NCBI GenBank assembly: GCA_001303885.1
Contig: LJUE01000080.1
Location: 1 to 23,551 of the forward strand
Length of the DNA: 23,551 bases
From: Planctomycetes bacterium SM23_32
GTDB lineage: Bacteria; Planctomycetota; Brocadiia; SM23-32
Reading direction: 5' to 3'
Below the pieces are notes generated by a model. The model searched no databases. It had not been told where the DNA came from and saw only the letters and a list, made by a program, of their open reading frames with translations. Made by a program: the position numbers and the translations under genes. Numbering within the stretch: the stretch's first letter is position 1; each line of letters starts with the position of its first letter. Of the stretch, positions 12,910 to 21,295 are shown one piece after another.

Positions 12910-15345
12910 ATGCAATCCACGGGGCTTTGCGCGGCACTGGCTGTCTGTTCCGTTCTTGCGCTGTCGTTGCCCGCTCTGGCAACGGCGCAGGAGTGGACCC
13001 CCGAGCGCATCGCCGAAGCGACCCGCCTCCAGGAGATTGTCTTCCTGCGCGAGCGGATCGAGCGCCAGAATCCCTGGGGCCTCACTAACAACTGCGCGTG
13101 GGGCGAGGTGATCGGCGGCAAGGTGTCGGGGCTCGGCGAGCTGCTGTCGGCCGCCGCGGCGAAGGCTGGCGAATGCGGCTTGCGGCTGGCCCTCGACGCG
13201 GAAACGCCGGACAGTGCGTGGCGGGTCACGCTGCAGCCGGAACTGATCGGGCCCGTTGCGTTCCGTGACCGTGGCAAGCCGTACTTCGACGTGTACGGGT
13301 ATCGGCCGCAGGGCGCGCTCGAGTTCGACCTGCGCGGAGACGCAAAGGGGCGGGGGCTCGGCGTGACCTTTGCCTGCATGCACAGGTCCGCGAGGCCCGC
13401 GTCCCTGACGCCGATGGATCCCTACCTCGCAACGGGCGATGGCTGGCAGCACGTCGTCATCCCCATCGCCGACATGGACCTGGGGAGGCCGGACACACTG
13501 CTGCACGTAGCCGAGAGGCTCGTGATCGGCTCGGACAAGTTCTCCGGCAGCCTCCACGCGGATCTGGACAACATCGTGCTCCGCTCCGACGGGCCGGAGC
13601 CGGAGCGCGGCCCGGTCCGCGTAGACCACGTCGGCTACCGGCCGCAGGGGCACAAGATCGGCCTGGTCGCCGGCAGTCGGCTGTTCGGGCTGGACGGCGC
13701 GCGGTTTGTCATCCGCAGGGCAGACGCAGCCGGAGCCGTTCTCGGAGAGCCCGTCCACGAGGGCCGGCTTGCTCTGCGGGCATCCTTCGAGCCCGTCGTC
13801 TACGGCGAGTGGGTGTACGAGGCGGACTTCACGCCGGTTGCAGAGCCGGGCCGGTACGTATTGGAAGTCCCCGGTGTCGGCGCCTCCGTTCCGTTTTTCG
13901 TCCACGACGGTGTCTACGACTACCTCTTCCATCACCTGGCCCGGTTCTTCTTCTTCCAGCGCAACGGCTGCGCACTGCCGCCCGCGAACGCGTTCGAGTG
14001 GGCGCGCGGCGAGATCTACACAGACCCCATCCCGTTCGCCGGCGACGAGTCGAAGACGCGCCTCGCGCGCCACGGCTGGATAGACGCAGGCGACTCGCGG
14101 ATCTTCCCGCACACCGCTCGCATCGGGCCGCTGCTGCTGGCCTGGGAGATGTCGCGTGCGAAGCACTTCGACGGGCAGCTCAACATCCCCGAGAGCGGCA
14201 ACGGCGTGCCGGACCTGCTGGACGAGGTCAGGTGGCACGTTGAGTTCCTGCGCGAGGTGCAGCTCGAGGACGGCGCCTGTCTCGGGTATCTGATGACGGG
14301 AAGGCGCGGCGGCAACCCCCAGAGGGGGTACGACGTGGGGTACGAGAACGACCCGGACCCGCGCTTCATCCGCGACGACCGGTTCAGCTACGACGAGAGT
14401 GTGCGCATCTGCGCCTCGTTCGCCATGATGGCGCGGTGTCTTCAGCCGTACGACGCCGACGCAGCGGAGACGTACCGAGACTGCGCGTTGCGCGGATGGG
14501 ATTGGGCCCGGGCGAACGAATCCCAGTCTGCTCGCCGACGCGGAGGCGACCCTCGAGACGACCTGTTCTGGGCCGCCGTCGAGCTGTGGCGCCTCACCAA
14601 GGACCCGTCCTTCCACGCCGTCATCGCGGAGCTGGCGGGACTGGAGCCGCAGTGGGACAGCAACGCCTGGAAGGACGATTCCGCGCACGTGGCCTGGGTC
14701 TCCTACGCGCTGGATCCGGATGCCGACGCGGCGTTGCGGGACTCATTCGTGAGCCGTTTCGTCGGGCAGCTCGGCGTGCTGTTCGACCTGTCCGCCACAG
14801 ACCCCTACGGCGTGGCGGTCTACCCACACGGCTGGTTCCACAGCCCCGGGCGAATCGGCGAGACGGCCTGGCTGCTGCTGACGGCGTGGCGGCTCTCAGG
14901 GCAGCAGCGCTTCCGTGCTCTGGCCGAGGAGTACCTGCACTACGTCGGCGGGCGCAACTGCTACCGTCTCTGTACGATCACCAACGTCGCGCCGCAAAGC
15001 GTCAGCACGCCGTTCCACATGCTGGAGTGGACGCCGCGGCGCAAGGCGTGGTTCCCCGGCTGCATGCCCTATATGGCGGTGGACCATTCGGGCAACCTCT
15101 CGCGGTTCGTGTCGCGGCGGTGGCGGGACACGCGCATCAACTGGTACTTCTCGGAGCCGTGCATCGGTTTCAACCACGGCGCGACGGCGGCGGTGATGCT
15201 GCTGATGGACGGCCGCCGTTACGACGACATGCTCCGCACGGGCGCCTTCCCCGGTACGCAGCCCTACCGGCCCGGCCTGCCTTTCGCCCCTTCGAACAAC
15301 GTGCCCTGGGGCGCCGAGCCGATGGTCCCCCGGGTGCCCGGCTGA
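12910..15345 (+). CDS. Secreted glycoside hydrolase family 9 (endoglucanase-like) protein
   Basis: An 811-residue exported protein. Residues 1-26 are a signal peptide (AALAVCSVLALSLPALATA). Residues about 30-230 are a beta-sandwich module of unknown specificity, including GWQHVVIPIADMDLG and LHADLDNIVLRSDG. VRVDHVGYRPQGHKIGLV (from about 235) is the CelD-type Ig-like domain. The (alpha/alpha)6 GH9 domain follows, with HGWIDAGD (388-395; the two Asp are the family's catalytic base pair), IPESGNGVPDLLDEVRWHVE and, near the end, FSEPCIGFNHGA with the proton-donor candidate E749. Family members cut beta-1,4-glucans or related polymers. An ATG with a weak ribosome binding site is used; an in-frame TTG upstream would place a hydrophilic stretch before the signal peptide. 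It sits between the two parts of the UlaG-like gene. Confidence 0.85.
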   Translation: MQSTGLCAALAVCSVLALSLPALATAQEWTPERIAEATRLQEIVFLRERIERQNPWGLTNNCAWGEVIGGKVSGLGELLSAAAAKAGECGLRLALDAETPDSAWRVTLQPELIGPVAFRDRGKPYFDVYGYRPQGALEFDLRGDAKGRGLGVTFACMHRSARPASLTPMDPYLATGDGWQHVVIPIADMDLGRPDTLLHVAERLVIGSDKFSGSLHADLDNIVLRSDGPEPERGPVRVDHVGYRPQGHKIGLVAGSRLFGLDGARFVIRRADAAGAVLGEPVHEGRLALRASFEPVVYGEWVYEADFTPVAEPGRYVLEVPGVGASVPFFVHDGVYDYLFHHLARFFFFQRNGCALPPANAFEWARGEIYTDPIPFAGDESKTRLARHGWIDAGDSRIFPHTARIGPLLLAWEMSRAKHFDGQLNIPESGNGVPDLLDEVRWHVEFLREVQLEDGACLGYLMTGRRGGNPQRGYDVGYENDPDPRFIRDDRFSYDESVRICASFAMMARCLQPYDADAAETYRDCALRGWDWARANESQSARRRGGDPRDDLFWAAVELWRLTKDPSFHAVIAELAGLEPQWDSNAWKDDSAHVAWVSYALDPDADAALRDSFVSRFVGQLGVLFDLSATDPYGVAVYPHGWFHSPGRIGETAWLLLTAWRLSGQQRFRALAEEYLHYVGGRNCYRLCTITNVAPQSVSTPFHMLEWTPRRKAWFPGCMPYMAVDHSGNLSRFVSRRWRDTRINWYFSEPCIGFNHGATAAVMLLMDGRRYDDMLRTGAFPGTQPYRPGLPFAPSNNVPWGAEPMVPRVPG

Positions 15346-15403
15346 TGACCGGCCCTGCTGACGTGCCCGCCCGTCACGAGCCTGTCCGGGGATGCTTGCT
15401 GGG

Positions 15404-15508
15404 CGGCAACCCGGCGCGGCTGCTCCCGGCGAGGGAGAGTAGACTATGAGCGGCACCAGCGGGAGAATGGCTCAGGTTCGCGGGCTCATCCTCCGCGGCG
15501 ATCAGGCC
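15404..15508 (+). repeat. 105-bp exact direct repeat, copy B
   Basis: Identical to 12629-12733. Here it follows the 3' flank of the GH9 gene and so carries an orphan piece of acetyltransferase C-terminus and the first 21 codons of the UlaG-like gene, after which the body of that gene follows out of frame. Confidence 0.95.
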
Positions 15509-16160
15509 CATTGATCCCTACCTGAGCGATTCCGTGGGCAAGGTCGCACCGGGCTTCGCGCGCATGCTGCCCGTGCCGATCGAGCCGGAAGACCTGGATG
15601 TGGACCTCTTGCTCGTAACACACGACCATCTGGACCACCTTGACCCCGAGACGATCGGCCGGTACGGCCACAAAGAGACCACGCGTTTCGTCGCGCCGCG
15701 GCTTGCGTGCCGCAAGCTCGAGTCGCTCGGCATCCCGGCGGGCAACACCGTGCGCGTGGACGCGGGGGAAGCGGCCGAGGTCTGCGGCATCAAGGTGGGC
15801 GGCGTCTACGCGGTGCCCACGGGGCCGGACGTGTTGGACACCTGCGGCTACAGGCTGGAGCTGCCCGGCGGAAGGAGCGTGTACCACACGTCGGACACGG
15901 GCTGGTCCGAGCTGCTGGAGCGCGCTGCGCCGCAGGCAGAGGTGCTGCTGGTCTGCATCAATGGCAAGTACGGCAATCTGAACGTCCATCAGGCGGTCCG
16001 CCTTGCGCAGGCCGTGCAGCCCAGGGTCGCCGTGCCGATGCACTACGACCTGATGCGGCTCAACGCGGAGAACCCCGAGACGTTCATCCATTTCCTTCGG
16101 CATGCTCTGCCGCAGTGCGAGGGGAAGATCCTGGGGATCATGGAGCCACTCGTCTGGTGA
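15446..16160 (+). pseudogene. UlaG-like metallo-beta-lactamase-fold hydrolase, 5'-disrupted
   Basis: The ATG at 15446 starts the duplicated N-terminus, but 22 codons later it meets a TGA (15512-15514). The gene body is in another frame, open from 15450, and reads IDPYLSDSVGKVAPGFARML, then LLLVTHDHLDHLDPETIGRY with the zinc motif HxHxDH, GDTGW-like SDTGW, INGKYGNLN and a late His in AVPMHYDLM. That is the core of the UlaG family, which opens sugar-derived lactones in the cytoplasm. The segment for ALWPLGQAGFVIRRG, expected before IDPYLS, is missing here but exists at 12755-12799. Translation could start at the GTG at 15534 to give 208 residues, but without the first strands of the fold. It was probably the gene following the acetyltransferase. 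Confidence 0.75.
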
Positions 16161-16237
16161 TCTGAGCCACCGGTCCTGCGCGTCAAGGACGACGCAGAGG
16201 GCGTGCGTGGCAAAGGCTGTGACGAACGGAGGCCGAG

Positions 16238-17485
16238 ATGAAGGCTGGCGGACGACTGGCCGTTGATGGAGGAGAACCGGTTCGGTCCGAACCGATGCCG
16301 TCCCGTGGCTTGATGACGGCTGCCGAGAGGGCCGCCGTCATGCAGCTCTTCGACGAGGCGATTGCGGAAGGGACCGCCTTCGGCTACAGCGGCCCGCGGG
16401 AGCGGCAGTTCGAGGCCGACTTCGCCGAGTTCATGGGTGGGGGCTTCGCCGACGGCGTGAACTCCGGCAGCAACGCCGTCTATTGCGCACTGGGCGCGCT
16501 GAGGCTGGACGCCCTCGCGGAGGTGATCGTGCCGGCCGTGACGGATCCCGGCGGCATCATGCCCGTGCCGCTGCTCGGCTGCGTGCCCGTTGTGGCGGAT
16601 ACGGACGGCGAAGGCTTCAACACGTCGGCCGAGCAGATCGAGCCGCTCATCACACAGCGAACGCGCGCCATCGTCGTCGCCCACATCATGGGCGAACCCG
16701 CCGACATGGACCCGATCATGGAACTGGCGCGGGCCCACGACCTGTACGTCGTGGAGGACTGCGCCCAGTCCCACGGCGCCCGCTACAAGGGCAGGCTGGT
16801 CGGGACCATCGGCCACATCGCGAGCTTCTCCACCATGTTCGGCAAGCATTTCACGACGGGTGGACAGGGCGGCATCGTTTACACGCGGGACGAGGAACTC
16901 CACTGGGAGGGCCGCCGGTTCGCCGACCGCGGCAAGCCGTTCAACCTGGACGCTGAAGCGAACGTCCGCGCCGGCCTGAACTGCAACCTGAATGAGATCG
17001 GGGCGACAATTGGCAGTGTCCAGCTGAAGAGGCTGCCGCAGATGATCGAGCGCCGACGGAAGATCGGAGAGGCCGTCAAGGAGGCGCTGGCCGAGTGCGG
17101 CGCCGTCAGGATCGGGGGGCAGGCACCGGGCACCGAGTGCTCCTACTGGTACCTGCGCGTAAGGCTCAACCTGGAAGCGCTCCGGGTCGGCAAGCAGCAG
17201 TTCTGCCGGGCGCTGGCAGCCGAGGGCATTCCCAACCTGCCTGACTACCCGACCGCTGTCTCGGAGGCGCCGTGGTTCAGGGACAAGGCCGTCTTCGGCA
17301 ACAGCGGATTCCCGTGGGACTGCTCCGATTACGACGGCCCGCGCGATCCACAGTCCTGCAGTGAGAACGCGATGCGGTCCCTCCAGGAGAACATCCCGCT
17401 CCCGCTCCACGAGAACTACGGCCCCCAGGAGGCCGAGGACATCATCACCGCACTCCGCAAGCTCGAGGCGGCCTACCTGCACTGA
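16238..17485 (+). CDS. DegT/DnrJ/EryC1/StrS family PLP-dependent aminotransferase (second copy)
   Basis: A 415-residue StrS-class aminotransferase, clearly different in sequence from the one at 6661. It has LAVDGGEPVRSEPM at the N-terminus, GVNSGSNAVYCALGALRL, VVEDCAQSHGARYKGRLVG with the PLP Asp at 174, and SFSTMFGKHFTTGGQGG with the Schiff-base Lys at 203. It should transfer an amino group to or from a keto-sugar or ketocyclitol. GGAGGCC lies before the ATG. It is the first gene of a tight group with the UroD-like (15-base gap) and RraA-like genes. Two such enzymes in one island suggest two amination steps, or one working in the catabolic direction. The exact substrate is not inferable. Confidence 0.9.
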   Translation: MKAGGRLAVDGGEPVRSEPMPSRGLMTAAERAAVMQLFDEAIAEGTAFGYSGPRERQFEADFAEFMGGGFADGVNSGSNAVYCALGALRLDALAEVIVPAVTDPGGIMPVPLLGCVPVVADTDGEGFNTSAEQIEPLITQRTRAIVVAHIMGEPADMDPIMELARAHDLYVVEDCAQSHGARYKGRLVGTIGHIASFSTMFGKHFTTGGQGGIVYTRDEELHWEGRRFADRGKPFNLDAEANVRAGLNCNLNEIGATIGSVQLKRLPQMIERRRKIGEAVKEALAECGAVRIGGQAPGTECSYWYLRVRLNLEALRVGKQQFCRALAAEGIPNLPDYPTAVSEAPWFRDKAVFGNSGFPWDCSDYDGPRDPQSCSENAMRSLQENIPLPLHENYGPQEAEDIITALRKLEAAYLH

Positions 17486-17500
17486 CGAGGACCTGAGCCC

Positions 17501-18658
17501 GTGGGTGATTCCCTGTCATCCCGTGAGCGTATGCTGGCCGCGCTCGAGTGCCGCGAACCGGACCACGTGCCGTGCTGCTTCAGCGCGTTCGAGATCCTCA
17601 GGGGCCGGTCTGCTGACCAGCGGGAGTTCGTCGAACGACAGCTGGGCATGGGGCTGGACGCGGCCGTGGTCGTGTCCACCCCCTCGCCGCGGACCGACCC
17701 TCGCGTAAGGGTGCGGCAGTGGCGCGAGGACGCCGGGGCCGGCCAGTATCCCGTGTTGCACAAGGAATACGACACCCCGGGCGGGGTGCTCCACACAGCG
17801 GTCCGCGAAACGGAGGACTGGCCCTGGGGCAGCCACATCCCCCTCTTCGACGACTTCGCCATATCGCGGGCCACCAAGCACCTCGTCGCCGCTGACGACA
17901 GCCTGGATGCGCTTCGATACCTTCTGGGTCCTCCCGACGACGAGGACCTGGCCCGACTGAAAGACGAGTGCGCCGCCGCAAAGGAGCTGGCGGCCGAACA
18001 CGGCCTGCTGACGGTCGCCTACTACGGCATGGTCGGAGACGTGGCCTGCTGGCTGGCCGGCATCGAGCCCCTCATCATCCTCACTGCCGACTCGCCGCAT
18101 TTCGTGCATCGGCTCGTGGGCATCATCGAGGCGTGGAACAACAGCGTCATGGACGCGGTTCTCGAGCAGGGGGTGGACCTGTTCGTCCGGCGCGCCTGGT
18201 ATGAGAGCGCCGACGTGTGGGCGCCGGCCGCCTACCGCGGTTTCATCCTGCCCGGGCTGCGGCGCGACGTTGAGCGCGCGCACAGGGCCGGGGCGAAGTT
18301 CGGCTACCTCATGAGCTGCTCGTCGCTTCCACTGGTGGACATGATCATCGGCGCCGGCGTGGACGTGCTTCTTGGCGTAGACCCGGCCCAGGACCGCACG
18401 ATGGACCTGGCCGAGCTGAAGCGGAAGGCGGCCGGCCGGCTCTGCCTGTGGGGCGGCGTCTGCGGCTATCTGACCGTGGAGTGCGGAACGCCCGACGACG
18501 TCCGGGCGCAAGCGCGAGACGCGATATCCATCCTGGGACCCGGCGGCGGCTTCATCCTCGCGCCGGTGACGAACGTCCGGGAGGACAACGAACGCGTGTG
18601 GGAGAACCTGCACGCCATGATAGACGCCTGGCACGGGGCACGAGGAGGGACACGATGA
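17501..18658 (+). CDS. Uroporphyrinogen decarboxylase (URO-D) family protein
   Basis: A 385-residue protein with the URO-D fold signature at the N-terminus (SSRERMLAALECREPDHVPC), then GLLTVAYYGMVGDVACWL, YRGFILPGLRRDVERAHRAG, and a C-terminal WGGVCGYLTVECGTPDDVRA followed by GPGGGFILAPVTNV. C273 in YLMSCSS sits where related corrinoid methyltransferases often have a metal ligand. Members outside heme synthesis are methyltransferases or unassigned catabolic proteins, and nothing here links it to heme genes. I prefer the GTG at 17501 to the ATG at 17531 because the family motif starts before the ATG. It lies between an aminotransferase and an RraA-type gene and overlaps the latter by ATGA. Confidence 0.82.
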   Translation: MGDSLSSRERMLAALECREPDHVPCCFSAFEILRGRSADQREFVERQLGMGLDAAVVVSTPSPRTDPRVRVRQWREDAGAGQYPVLHKEYDTPGGVLHTAVRETEDWPWGSHIPLFDDFAISRATKHLVAADDSLDALRYLLGPPDDEDLARLKDECAAAKELAAEHGLLTVAYYGMVGDVACWLAGIEPLIILTADSPHFVHRLVGIIEAWNNSVMDAVLEQGVDLFVRRAWYESADVWAPAAYRGFILPGLRRDVERAHRAGAKFGYLMSCSSLPLVDMIIGAGVDVLLGVDPAQDRTMDLAELKRKAAGRLCLWGGVCGYLTVECGTPDDVRAQARDAISILGPGGGFILAPVTNVREDNERVWENLHAMIDAWHGARGGTR

Positions 18659-19332
18659 CGTTTGCCAGCGACACCGAGCGCTTCGGCTTCATCCGCAAGG
18701 ACCTCTACGTGGCGGCCGTCTGCGATGCCCTGGACGCGATGGGTCACCGGCAGCAGGCGATGCACCAGAGGCTGCGGCCCTTGCTGCCGGACCGCCACAA
18801 CTGCGGCTTCGTCGGGCGGGCCCGCACCTTCCGCTGGATGGAGACGGACTACGTCGTCGAAGGCGACCCCTACGGGCTGGAGATCGAGGCGATGGACTCC
18901 CTGCGCCCCGGCGACGTGCCGGTCCACTCCACCGACCACGGGGGGACGAATGCCCCGTGGGGAGAGCTGATGACGGCGGTCGCTCAGCGCAAGGGCGCCG
19001 CCGGCTGCGTCTGCGACAGCCAGGTCCGCGACTGCAATCGCATCGTCGCGATGGGCTTCCCCGTCTACTGCGCCGGCATTCGGCCCGTTGATTCCCAGGG
19101 GCGGGGGCGGGTGATGGCCTATGACGTGCCCATCACGTGCGGCGAGGTGCTCGTGCGGCCCGGCGATCTGGTGTTCGCCGACTTCGACGGCATCGTGGTC
19201 ATCCCGAAGGAGGTCGAGGATGAGGCCTTGGAGCGGGCCCACGAGAAGGCCGGCAAAGAGTCGGCATCCCGTGCCGAACTGCTCCGGGGCAGGACGCTGC
19301 GAGAAGTGTACGACAGATATGGCGTCCTTTGA
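18655..19332 (+). CDS. RraA family protein (HMG/oxaloacetate aldolase-like)
   Basis: A 225-residue RraA-family protein. Its aldolase-type members cleave 4-hydroxy-4-methyl-2-oxoglutarate or decarboxylate oxaloacetate with a divalent metal, giving pyruvate. It shows SLRPGDVPVHST, GGTNAPWGELMTAVAQRKGA, then CVCDSQVRDCNRI with the conserved R125 and D126, and VRPGDLVFADFDGIVVIPKE near the end. The family's usual DG before VRD is DS here, a mild departure. The ATG overlaps the UroD-family stop (ATGA), and CGAGGAGGG is before it. The longer open frame upstream lies in the neighbour and is not protein-like. In a sugar-acid island it fits the last, pyruvate-forming step; that is inference. Confidence 0.85.
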   Translation: MTFASDTERFGFIRKDLYVAAVCDALDAMGHRQQAMHQRLRPLLPDRHNCGFVGRARTFRWMETDYVVEGDPYGLEIEAMDSLRPGDVPVHSTDHGGTNAPWGELMTAVAQRKGAAGCVCDSQVRDCNRIVAMGFPVYCAGIRPVDSQGRGRVMAYDVPITCGEVLVRPGDLVFADFDGIVVIPKEVEDEALERAHEKAGKESASRAELLRGRTLREVYDRYGVL

Positions 19333-19398
19333 CAGGCTGTTGCCGGACGGCGCCCGGCCGCGCCTGACGCACTGCGGCGAAACAGGGAGCGGAGCAAC

Positions 19399-21261
19399 AT
19401 GCTGGAGATGACGAGCCGAGGTCTGTCGCTATCCGTTGCCGAGGATGGTGCGACGGTATGCATCACTGACTGTCGGCGGGGCTGCTCCTGGCAGGTTGAT
19501 CCGTCACGCGCCGGCTATCGCCTTCGAGGCGACGAGCGCGGACTGCGACCACTGCCTGCGGGCACGGCGCAACGGACCGAGCAGGGGATCGAGGTGCGCT
19601 ACTGCGTGGCAGGAGGCACGTTCGTCCACCGCTACGTGCCGGCGGACGACCACGTCGAGGTGAGTCTTGCATGTGACGCGGAGGAGGTCGAGGCCGTCTC
19701 GCTGCCGGGTCCGCTGATCCCCGCTGCGGGACCGCGAGAGGTGGCCGCGCCCCTCTACCAGGGCCTGCTGCTGAGCGAGGCCGGGGAGGAGTGGGAGCTG
19801 ACGGTTGGGCACGGCGGGCATCTGAACTTCTCCATGGCCATGGGCGCGGTGCTGGGGGAGCGGGGCGCCCTGCTGGTCTGCCACGAGAGCCCATCGAACT
19901 GGTCCGCCACGTTCGGGCGGACCGAGGACGGGCCGTTCTTCCGGTTCGAGCACAGGGCGTGCCCCGTGGACGGGTGGGTCGGCGGGGTCGTCAGGCTCTA
20001 CCCGACCGACCCGGACCTGACCTCGGCCTGCAAACGCTACCGTGCGCGGCTTAAGGAGCGCGGCGAGTTCGTCACATGGCAGGAGAAGATCGCGCGGAAG
20101 CCCGTCGTGCAGGACCTCTTCGGCGCGATGACGGCGTTCGTCGGCTACAACGCCTGTCCCGACGTGGACTATGCGGCAGGGGCGCGCGAGCTGCGCCGGC
20201 TCGGCTTCGAATCGGTCTTCTACTACCCCGTGCGGATGTGCCATTACTCGCTGGACTTCCAGATGGGTGGCGGCGCCCCCATCTGGCTGTCCGACGGGGA
20301 GGTCGGAGCGATCAAGTCTGTTGCCGGCGCCCGCGTAAGTCCCTGGGCGTGGGTCGTCGAAGGGCTGGACGACGGATCCGAGGCTATGCGCTCGATCTGC
20401 CGGCGCAGTGCGGACGGCGGGCTCGTGCCCAACTGGCGGATAGACGACCAGCAGTGGTACCTGGTCTGCACGCCCTACCAGGTGCAGCACATCAAGGGCC
20501 GCCTGGCCGGCGACATGCGAGCCATGGACTGGCTGCACTTCGACGTCAATGCCGTCTGGGCGGGCAGGCGCTGCTTTGAGGCGGATCACGCCCTCCACGA
20601 CAGCCGCCCCATGGGCGCATTGGGGGACATGGAGTGGACGCGCCGGCTCTTCAGCCCGGAGACCGTGGGCAATCGCATCGTCTCCAGCGAAGGCTTCAAC
20701 GACTACTACGCGGGCTGGTACGACATCGGCTCGACCAAGATGATGCCGCCCATGCCATGGGACCCCGCCTGCGCGCCGGTGCCGATGACGATGCTGGTCT
20801 TCCACGACTCGTGCATCCACGACTGGTGGGAACTCCACAACTACAACGCGCATGACGGCTTCGGGCTGTCGGGGCTTCCGCACGGGATCGGCACGACCGG
20901 CTCCGGCCGGCCCGAACTGAAGGCCAGCATGGACGCCCTTTACGGCTGCCCGCCGAATCTGTTCCCCTTCGGCAAGCAGTATGCATGGGCAGACTTCGCT
21001 GCGCGCAAGAGCTACTCGTACACCGTCCGCCTGGACGACCCGACCGTGCAGACGGCTCTTCAGGCCGCTTTGCCGGTGGCCCGGCTGCACAAGACAACGG
21101 GCGTCTGCGAGCTCGCGTCGTTCGAGTTCCTCTCGGACGACCGCGCGGTGCAGGCCACCGAGTTCTCGGACGGGACACGCATCGTCGCCAACCTGGCTGA
21201 GCACGAGGCCGAAGTGCCGGACATGGGCGCCCTGCCGCCGCACTCCTGGCGCAGGCTCTGA
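19399..21261 (+). CDS. Glycosidase with GH101/GH129-like (DUF5696-type) architecture
   Basis: A 620-residue protein without signal peptide. Residues 1-225 are a beta-sandwich that resembles the N-terminal domain of galactose-mutarotase-like glycosidases. Residues about 240-540 read as a TIM barrel, with DLFGAMTAFVGYN, HFDVNAVWAG (D382, nucleophile candidate), SSEGFNDYYAGWYDIG (E431, acid/base candidate) and MLVFHDSCIHDWWELHNYN. The end is a small beta domain (LASFEFLSDDRAVQATEFSD). The layout resembles GH101/GH129 alpha-N-acetylgalactosaminidases and the related DUF5696 group, matched only by eye. Lack of a leader suggests cytoplasmic action on imported oligosaccharides. A ribosome binding site GGGAGCGGAG precedes the ATG. 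It probably shares a transcript with the GH39-like gene 34 bases on. Confidence 0.55.
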   Translation: MLEMTSRGLSLSVAEDGATVCITDCRRGCSWQVDPSRAGYRLRGDERGLRPLPAGTAQRTEQGIEVRYCVAGGTFVHRYVPADDHVEVSLACDAEEVEAVSLPGPLIPAAGPREVAAPLYQGLLLSEAGEEWELTVGHGGHLNFSMAMGAVLGERGALLVCHESPSNWSATFGRTEDGPFFRFEHRACPVDGWVGGVVRLYPTDPDLTSACKRYRARLKERGEFVTWQEKIARKPVVQDLFGAMTAFVGYNACPDVDYAAGARELRRLGFESVFYYPVRMCHYSLDFQMGGGAPIWLSDGEVGAIKSVAGARVSPWAWVVEGLDDGSEAMRSICRRSADGGLVPNWRIDDQQWYLVCTPYQVQHIKGRLAGDMRAMDWLHFDVNAVWAGRRCFEADHALHDSRPMGALGDMEWTRRLFSPETVGNRIVSSEGFNDYYAGWYDIGSTKMMPPMPWDPACAPVPMTMLVFHDSCIHDWWELHNYNAHDGFGLSGLPHGIGTTGSGRPELKASMDALYGCPPNLFPFGKQYAWADFAARKSYSYTVRLDDPTVQTALQAALPVARLHKTTGVCELASFEFLSDDRAVQATEFSDGTRIVANLAEHEAEVPDMGALPPHSWRRL

Positions 21262-21295
21262 GCGCGCCAGGACCTCGCTGTGGAGGAGGCTTCAG

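Noticed and set aside
12748..14688. 646-codon minus-strand open frame
   Set aside because: It lies fully opposite the GH9 gene, has Arg/Val/Asp-rich sense with no domain, and is a by-product of high G+C codon use.
12629..15508. Insertion sequence bounded by the 105-bp repeats
   Set aside because: There is no transposase or integrase and no terminal inverted repeat; the repeat is made of host operon sequence, not element ends.
19504..21243. 579-codon minus-strand open frame
   Set aside because: Antisense of the GH101/GH129-like gene; no recognisable motif or ribosome binding site.
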